Assembly (NCBI GenBank): GCA_021823875.1
Contig: JAKAMD010000094.1
Location: 1 to 10,184 of the forward strand
From: Pseudomonadota bacterium
Lineage (GTDB): Bacteria; Pseudomonadota; Alphaproteobacteria; Rhizobiales; Xanthobacteraceae
Direction: 5' to 3'
DNA: 10,184 nucleotides
Under the pieces are notes generated by a model that saw only the letters and a program-made list of their open reading frames with translations, searched no databases and had not been told where the DNA came from. Below, piece by piece: positions 5,810 through 10,184 of this stretch. The position numbers and the translations under genes are program-made. The number at the start of each line of letters is the position of its first letter. Positions within the stretch are counted from its first letter, which is position 1.

Positions 5810-6271
5810 TCAGGACGAGAGGACTTGGCCGGCGACGATCTCGCGTCGCAGGCCGGTAAAGAACTGCTTGATCAGGTGTTTGGCGACCCCCTTGAGAATG
5901 CGCTGGCCGACGCCGGCAACCAGGCCGCCGATTTCACCTTCGCCATTGTAGGTCATGAGGAGGCCATCGGCATTCTGGGCCAGAGCGAAAGTCGCTTCCC
6001 CGCTGCCATGGCCAAGCGAACCGGCGCCGGAGACCGTGATCTTGCATTGCGTTGGCGGCTGTTTGTCGCGCAGCGCGATCTCGCCCTCGAAACTGCCGCC
6101 GACCGAGGCGACCTTGAGATTGAGGATCAGCTTGAAATGATCCTCGCCGATCGGAAGCATATCCTTGCAGCCGGGAATACACTTCTTCAGCACTTCGGGA
6201 TCGTTGAGCGCGGTCCACAGCGCTTCGGCAACGACCTCGAATTTCTCTTCGCCGCCGATATCGAGTTTCAT
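5810..6271 (-). CDS. coxG: CoxG-like SRPBCC-fold protein (carbon monoxide dehydrogenase subunit G family)
   Basis: This 153-residue protein of the CoxG family shows WTALNDPEVLKKCIPGC (19-35), the family's most conserved segment, GSFEGEIALRDKQPP near 59-73 and GLVAGVGQRILKGVAKHL near 115-132. SRPBCC domains form a deep hydrophobic pocket. CoxG proteins accompany molybdenum hydroxylases and have been linked to membrane recruitment and quinone handling of CO dehydrogenase. Unlike the longer Oligotropha CoxG, this one ends just after the fold with no C-terminal hydrophobic anchor. The ATG at 6271 is chosen: TGAGG, overlapping the upstream stop, is its ribosome binding site, and the protein then starts at the usual MKLDIGGEE; extending to 6316 would overlap the previous gene. 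The role here, probably electron or substrate handover, is inference. Confidence 0.93.
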   Translation of the reverse strand: MKLDIGGEEKFEVVAEALWTALNDPEVLKKCIPGCKDMLPIGEDHFKLILNLKVASVGGSFEGEIALRDKQPPTQCKITVSGAGSLGHGSGEATFALAQNADGLLMTYNGEGEIGGLVAGVGQRILKGVAKHLIKQFFTGLRREIVAGQVLSS

Positions 6272-6278
6272 CGCCGCC

Positions 6279-7256
6279 TCATGCAATGCGGAACAGTTTG
6301 GCGGCAAGGCCGCCATTGATCGAGTCGGTCTGCGCCTTGCTCAGACCGGCCTCGGCGACGATTTTCATCGGTTCGGTGTCGCCGATGGGGAAAGGCATGT
6401 CGGAGCCCATCATCAGTCGCTCGCTGCCGATCATCTCGATGACGAATTTCAAAACGCGGGCATCGTGCAGAACGGTATCGGTATAGATGCGTGCCAGTCC
6501 TTCGACCGGGTCGCCGATGCCGGCCGTGATCTGCGCGTTGCGCTTGAGCCGGCCGAGCACGAAGGGCAGGGCGGCGGCCCCCATGGGGGCGAAGAACTTG
6601 GCATTCTTGTATTTGGTCGGATGGCCGGTGCAGAGCAGGCGCGCGACCGCGATGACCGCGTCGGTGATGCGGCCGAGGCCATTGGCGAGCCCAAAGTCAT
6701 TGACCCGCACGTCGCCGGCGTCGAAGCTGGGATGGATGTGGATTACGGCTCCGGTCTCATCGGCAGCGGCCCAGAACGGATCGAGATCGGCATGATCGAG
6801 TGTGCTGCCGACCCCGCGCGGCAGGGTGCCGATCATGGCGCCGGGGAAGCCGGCGGCCATCGCATCCTTCAGGACGGCGGCCGCGCGTGCACCATCACCC
6901 AGCGGCACGGTGGCGAGCGGCACGAAACGCGGCTCGGCCTTGGCGGCGGCGAGCAGCACTTCGTTGGTCAGCCGGCTCCAGGCTTCGCCTTCGGCGCCGG
7001 GCACGTCATAGCCGAACATGTCGACCCAGCCGCCGACCACCTGCTTGTCGATGCCCTGCTTCTGCATCCAGGCGACGCGCCCCGCGATGTCCGACAGCGG
7101 CTTGGACACCGGCCGCGTCGGTTTGCCGCCTGAGAAGGAGAATGCCAGGCTGCCGCCGTCCTCGATCAGGCGGACGGACGGAAACCGACCGCTGTTGGCG
7201 CGGATGGCGGCCAGCAGTTCCGCCGGCACCAGATGAGCATGACAGTCGACGATCAT
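6279..7256 (-). CDS. Amidohydrolase of the ACMSD/gamma-resorcylate decarboxylase type, with an atypical active site
   Basis: This 325-residue metal-dependent TIM-barrel enzyme falls in the amidohydrolase_2 family, where members decarboxylate or hydrolyse aromatic and semialdehyde acids. Visible ligands are H6 and H8 in DCHAH, the histidines of VIHIHPS (173, 175) and D286 in MGSDMPF. At the place where the family has AHGGGALP the protein reads APMGAAALPF, so the usual His is Met225 and two of the glycines are Ala. That His is catalytic in ACMSD, so the chemistry may differ or activity may be reduced. The start has GAGGA 8 bases upstream, overlapping the large subunit's TGA. Its place between the molybdenum hydroxylase and CoxG genes suggests it acts on the hydroxylated product. 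The substrate is unknown. Confidence 0.94.
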   Translation of the reverse strand: MIVDCHAHLVPAELLAAIRANSGRFPSVRLIEDGGSLAFSFSGGKPTRPVSKPLSDIAGRVAWMQKQGIDKQVVGGWVDMFGYDVPGAEGEAWSRLTNEVLLAAAKAEPRFVPLATVPLGDGARAAAVLKDAMAAGFPGAMIGTLPRGVGSTLDHADLDPFWAAADETGAVIHIHPSFDAGDVRVNDFGLANGLGRITDAVIAVARLLCTGHPTKYKNAKFFAPMGAAALPFVLGRLKRNAQITAGIGDPVEGLARIYTDTVLHDARVLKFVIEMIGSERLMMGSDMPFPIGDTEPMKIVAEAGLSKAQTDSINGGLAAKLFRIA

Positions 7257-7266
7257 TCCTTGTTCC

Positions 7267-9663
7267 TCATTTTATGCGTGCGGCGGCAATGGCATCGCCG
7301 AGTTTGGTCGCTTTGAGCGGCAGCGTGTTGACGGACACACCGAGCGGACGCAGCGCGTCGTTCACCGCATTGGCGATCGCGGCAGCCGCGCCAAGATAGC
7401 CGGATTCACCCGAACCCTTCTGGCCAAACACCGTGAGCGGCGAGGGCGTCTCGTGATGGATGATCTCGACCGGCGGCACTTCGTGCGCCGACGGCAGCAG
7501 ATAATCCATGAAGCTCTGCGCCATGAGCTGGCCCTCGCCGTCGTAGGCGAATTCCTCATAGAGCGCCGCGCCGATTCCATGTGCGATGCCACCCATGGTC
7601 ATGCCGCGCACGACCTTCGGATTGATCACGGTGCCGCAATCGTGGCCGATGCGGTAGCACACGATCTCCGGCGTGCCGAGAACGGGATCGAGGGCAACCA
7701 GCAGCAGATGGAATTCGAACGAGTAGCAGGGATACATCTGCACCCGGCCATCCGGGGTTGGCAGTGCGCCGCCATGGGGCACTTGCTCGATGTGGCTTAC
7801 TGCGAGACCCGGCTCCATGCCCGGTGGCATGCGATGATAATTCCGATGCGCGATCCAGACCACGTCGGCCCAGCTCCGCCGTTTGTCCGACGCATTGCGG
7901 TCGTAGACATCACCATTGGCATAGACTGCGCGCTCGAGCGGAATGTCGAGATCGTGGGCGGCGATGGCAATGACCTTGTCCTTGAGCTTGTGAGCCGCAT
8001 GAAAAGCGGCGCCGCCCAGTACGATCGCCATACGGCTGCCGACCGGCGTGCCGCTCGGCAGCGCGTTGAGCGAATCCGGCCGCGTCACCCGGATGCCGTC
8101 GGGGTCGAGCCCGAGCACCTCGCCGATCACCGTGCCGACCAGCGTCTCATGGCCCTGGCCGGAGGAGGTGGTGTGCATGGTGGCGGTGATGGTTCCGTTG
8201 CCGTCCACCGCGATGCGGCAGGAATCCATGAATGTGGTGGTGGTGATCTTCGGGTTGAGCAGCGCCTCGAACAGGGCATTGCCGCCGCTCGGCTCCAGGC
8301 AGGCAGCGATGCCGATGCCGGCGAGCTTGCCTTCGCCGCGCAGTTGCTCGCGGCGCTGCTTGAGATCGTCGTAGCTGGTGTGCGCCAGCACCTTGTCGAT
8401 CACCGCTTGATAATTGCCGCTGTCGTAGCTCGAGCCGCTCGGGATCGTGTAGGGGAATTCGTCGTGGCGGATCAGATTGCGCCGGCGCAGCTCGAGCCGG
8501 TCGATACCGAGCACATTGGCCACCTCGTCCATGGTGCGCTCGATGGCGAAATTGGTCGGCCCTTGGCCGAAGGCGCGCACGGCTTCCTGCGTGGTCTTGT
8601 TGGTGACCACCGCCATGGCGCGGTACTGCACGCTTTTGATCTTGTAGGGACCGACGATGGCGCCGATCGGCTTGCCGAGCTGGAACGGCGAGCGGCCGGC
8701 ATAGGCGCCGACATTGTCGAGCGCCCGCATCTTCATCGCGCGGATCAGCCCTTCGTCGTTGAAGGCCACCTCGACGTCGAACAGCCGCTCCGGCCCATGC
8801 GCGTCGCCGCCGCGCATGTTCTCCAGCCGGTCCTCGATCAGGCGCACCGGGAAGCCGAGCCGGCGGGCGAGATAGCCGATAAGCACGGTGTGCTTGATGC
8901 CGCGTTTGACGCCGTAGCTGCCACCGACGTCGACGTCGTAATGCACCCGCACGCCGGAGCCGGGAAGCTTCAGCGCGTTGCTGATCTGCTCGTTGTAGCG
9001 CGGCATCTGGATCGAGGCCCAGATGTCGAGCACCTCGCGCCACGGGTCCCAGCTTCCCACCACGCCGAATGTCTCGATCGGCACGGTCGAGCTGCGGCCC
9101 CATTTGACCCGCAGTTTCAGATGGCGCGGGCTGGCGGCGAAGTCCTGGTCGACCTCGCCCCAGACGAAGGTCTTGTCGAGCAGCACATTGGAGCCGTGCG
9201 CCTCGTGCACCAGCGGTGCATCTTTTTCGAGCGCCCGTTCGGCGTCGAGCACGAAGGGTAACCGCTCGTAATCGATCTTGACCCGTTCGGCGGCGTCTTC
9301 GGCCAAGGCACGGCTGTCGGCCACGACGGCGGCGACCCATTCGCCGGCATAGCGGGCGACGTCGAGCGCCAGCGGCCGGCGCGGCACGTTGGGGGTATCG
9401 AGACCCGCCATCAGCGCTTGAGTACCCGCGGCGAGTTCCTCTCCCGTCAGCACATAATGAACCCCGGGAAGAGCGAGCGCGGCGCTGGCATCGATATTTT
9501 TGATACGAGCGGCCGGGTAGGGGCAGGTGACCAGCGCCACATGCTTCATGTTGGGCAGGTCGAGATCGGCAACGAAATTGCCCTTACCGGCGACGAACCG
9601 GCGGTCCTCGCGCACGCGGCGGTCGCTGGAGACGAAACGGAAACGGTCGGAGGCGGCGCTCAT
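7267..9663 (-). CDS. Molybdopterin-binding large subunit of a xanthine-dehydrogenase/CoxL-family molybdenum hydroxylase
   Basis: This 798-residue catalytic subunit carries the Mo-molybdopterin cytosine dinucleotide cofactor and hydroxylates a substrate with water-derived oxygen. The N-terminal a/b hammerhead domain spans about 15-135 (GKGNFVADLDLP, YAGEWVAAVVADS). The molybdenum-binding part has VGGSYGVK (246-253), VRAFGQGP (362-369), GQGHET (502-507), and GQKGSGESG with the catalytic Glu753. The CO dehydrogenase form I loop AYxCSFR is absent. The aligned loop AVRAFGQ resembles the Arg-containing loop of xanthine dehydrogenases and differs from AYRGAGR of form II proteins, so CO is an unlikely substrate. 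Length is normal. Start and stop of the small and large subunit genes overlap as ATGA. The likely class of substrate is an N-heterocycle, aromatic or aldehyde, which is inference. Confidence 0.97.
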   Translation of the reverse strand: MSAASDRFRFVSSDRRVREDRRFVAGKGNFVADLDLPNMKHVALVTCPYPAARIKNIDASAALALPGVHYVLTGEELAAGTQALMAGLDTPNVPRRPLALDVARYAGEWVAAVVADSRALAEDAAERVKIDYERLPFVLDAERALEKDAPLVHEAHGSNVLLDKTFVWGEVDQDFAASPRHLKLRVKWGRSSTVPIETFGVVGSWDPWREVLDIWASIQMPRYNEQISNALKLPGSGVRVHYDVDVGGSYGVKRGIKHTVLIGYLARRLGFPVRLIEDRLENMRGGDAHGPERLFDVEVAFNDEGLIRAMKMRALDNVGAYAGRSPFQLGKPIGAIVGPYKIKSVQYRAMAVVTNKTTQEAVRAFGQGPTNFAIERTMDEVANVLGIDRLELRRRNLIRHDEFPYTIPSGSSYDSGNYQAVIDKVLAHTSYDDLKQRREQLRGEGKLAGIGIAACLEPSGGNALFEALLNPKITTTTFMDSCRIAVDGNGTITATMHTTSSGQGHETLVGTVIGEVLGLDPDGIRVTRPDSLNALPSGTPVGSRMAIVLGGAAFHAAHKLKDKVIAIAAHDLDIPLERAVYANGDVYDRNASDKRRSWADVVWIAHRNYHRMPPGMEPGLAVSHIEQVPHGGALPTPDGRVQMYPCYSFEFHLLLVALDPVLGTPEIVCYRIGHDCGTVINPKVVRGMTMGGIAHGIGAALYEEFAYDGEGQLMAQSFMDYLLPSAHEVPPVEIIHHETPSPLTVFGQKGSGESGYLGAAAAIANAVNDALRPLGVSVNTLPLKATKLGDAIAAARIK

Positions 9664-10154
9664 CGGCTCAACTCCGCGGGCCGGTTGACGCCGCGCAGCC
9701 GCTCAGCGGCAAGCGCGATGGCCTCCACGATCTGCGCATAGCCGGTGCAGCGGCAGATGTTGCCGGAAATCGCTTCGACGATTTCCTCGCGCGTGGGCTC
9801 TGTATTGTTGGCGAGCAGCGAATGCGCCGCCAGGATCATTGCCGGCGTGCAATAGCCGCATTGCATGCCGTGAGTCTCGCAGAAGGCGTCCTGGATGGGC
9901 GACAATTCGCCGGGCCCGGGGGTGACGCCTTCGATGGTGGTGATGGCGGAGCCCTCCGCCTGCGGCGCGAACATCAGGCAGGAGCGCACCGCGACGCCGT
10001 CGTAAAGCACAGTGCAGGCGCCGCAGACGCCGTGCTCGCAGCCGGCATGGGCGCCCTTCAGCCCCAAGACGTCGCGCAGGCAATCGAGCAGGGTGGTGCG
10101 CGGCTCGACGTCGAGCACATGCTCCTGGCCGTTGACGTTGAGCTTAATGTGCAT
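9660..10154 (-). CDS. 2Fe-2S small subunit of the molybdenum hydroxylase (CoxS type)
   Basis: This 164-residue electron-transfer subunit passes electrons from the molybdenum centre toward FAD. The N-terminal ferredoxin-like domain binds one cluster through C39, C44, C47 and C59 (GCEHGVCGACTV, then RSC). The helical C-terminal domain binds the second through C99, C102, C134 and C136 (QCGYCTP, GNICRCTGY). All eight cysteines and the usual length are present. I chose the ATG at 10154 because the protein then starts MHIKLNVNG, as in relatives, and an AGGAAG lies just upstream; an ATG at 10172 would add six residues. It is the first complete gene of the minus-strand operon in the window. A medium FAD subunit gene, expected in this enzyme type, would lie to the right of base 10184. 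Confidence 0.97.
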   Translation of the reverse strand: MHIKLNVNGQEHVLDVEPRTTLLDCLRDVLGLKGAHAGCEHGVCGACTVLYDGVAVRSCLMFAPQAEGSAITTIEGVTPGPGELSPIQDAFCETHGMQCGYCTPAMILAAHSLLANNTEPTREEIVEAISGNICRCTGYAQIVEAIALAAERLRGVNRPAELSR

Positions 10155-10184
10155 GGCTGCTTCCTTGCGCATTTGTCTTGGCCT

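Noticed and set aside
6165..7133. 322-residue plus-strand open frame opposite the amidohydrolase gene
   Set aside because: It is complementary to a well-supported gene, has Gly/His/Asp-rich composition and no motif.
5810..7267. Genuine aerobic CO oxidation (cox) operon
   Set aside because: CoxG and CoxS/CoxL-like genes are present, but the large subunit lacks the AYxCSFR CO dehydrogenase signature and an amidohydrolase and importer are interleaved.
7453..9261. 602-residue plus-strand open frame opposite the large-subunit gene
   Set aside because: It is the antisense shadow of a strongly conserved gene in GC-rich DNA. Its composition (many His, Arg, Asp) is typical of such shadows, and no family motif is visible.

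Overview
The window is GC-rich and gene-dense. Its codon use and gene content suit a soil or rhizosphere proteobacterium, probably an alphaproteobacterium of the Hyphomicrobiales (Bradyrhizobium/Xanthobacteraceae type). A betaproteobacterium cannot be excluded, because orphan Bug-type receptors are common there too. No rRNA, tRNA, CRISPR array, insertion sequence or phage gene was seen. All recognised genes look intact except the one cut by the left edge.

Left part (1-2633). A minus-strand gene running off the left edge encodes the N-terminus of a LigI-like amidohydrolase (2-pyrone-4,6-dicarboxylate lactonase family). It is transcribed away from a plus-strand run of three genes: a Bug/TctC periplasmic solute receptor, a GntR-family regulator with an FCD ligand-binding domain, and a small carboxymuconolactone-decarboxylase-like protein. 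The divergent intergenic region holds a good sigma70-like promoter reading toward the receptor gene. A symmetric AAATCGAT/ATCGATTT pair lies just downstream of the -10, a plausible operator for the GntR protein.

Middle (2634-3166). About 530 bp separates the two convergent clusters. It holds several short inverted repeats, a weak hairpin after the plus-strand genes and one very small basic ORF with a ribosome binding site. No convincing conventional gene is present.

Right part (3167-10184, all minus strand, read from high to low coordinates). Seven tightly packed genes encode a 2Fe-2S small subunit and a molybdopterin large subunit of a xanthine-dehydrogenase-family molybdenum hydroxylase, an ACMSD-type amidohydrolase, a CoxG-like SRPBCC protein, and an SsuABC/TauABC-type ABC importer (binding protein, permease, ATPase). 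Several junctions are 4-base ATGA or GTGA overlaps and others are gaps of 7-50 bases, so this looks like one operon. Its promoter, and probably the FAD-binding medium subunit gene, lie beyond the right edge.

Taken together, the window reads as a catabolic locus. A small organic acid or (hetero)aromatic compound would be captured and imported, hydroxylated by a molybdenum enzyme that is not a true CO dehydrogenase, then processed by amidohydrolase-type enzymes. The substrate cannot be read from the sequence. The most unusual details are the ACMSD-like protein with Met where the family normally has the catalytic His, and the CoxG protein without a membrane anchor in a non-CO-dehydrogenase operon.
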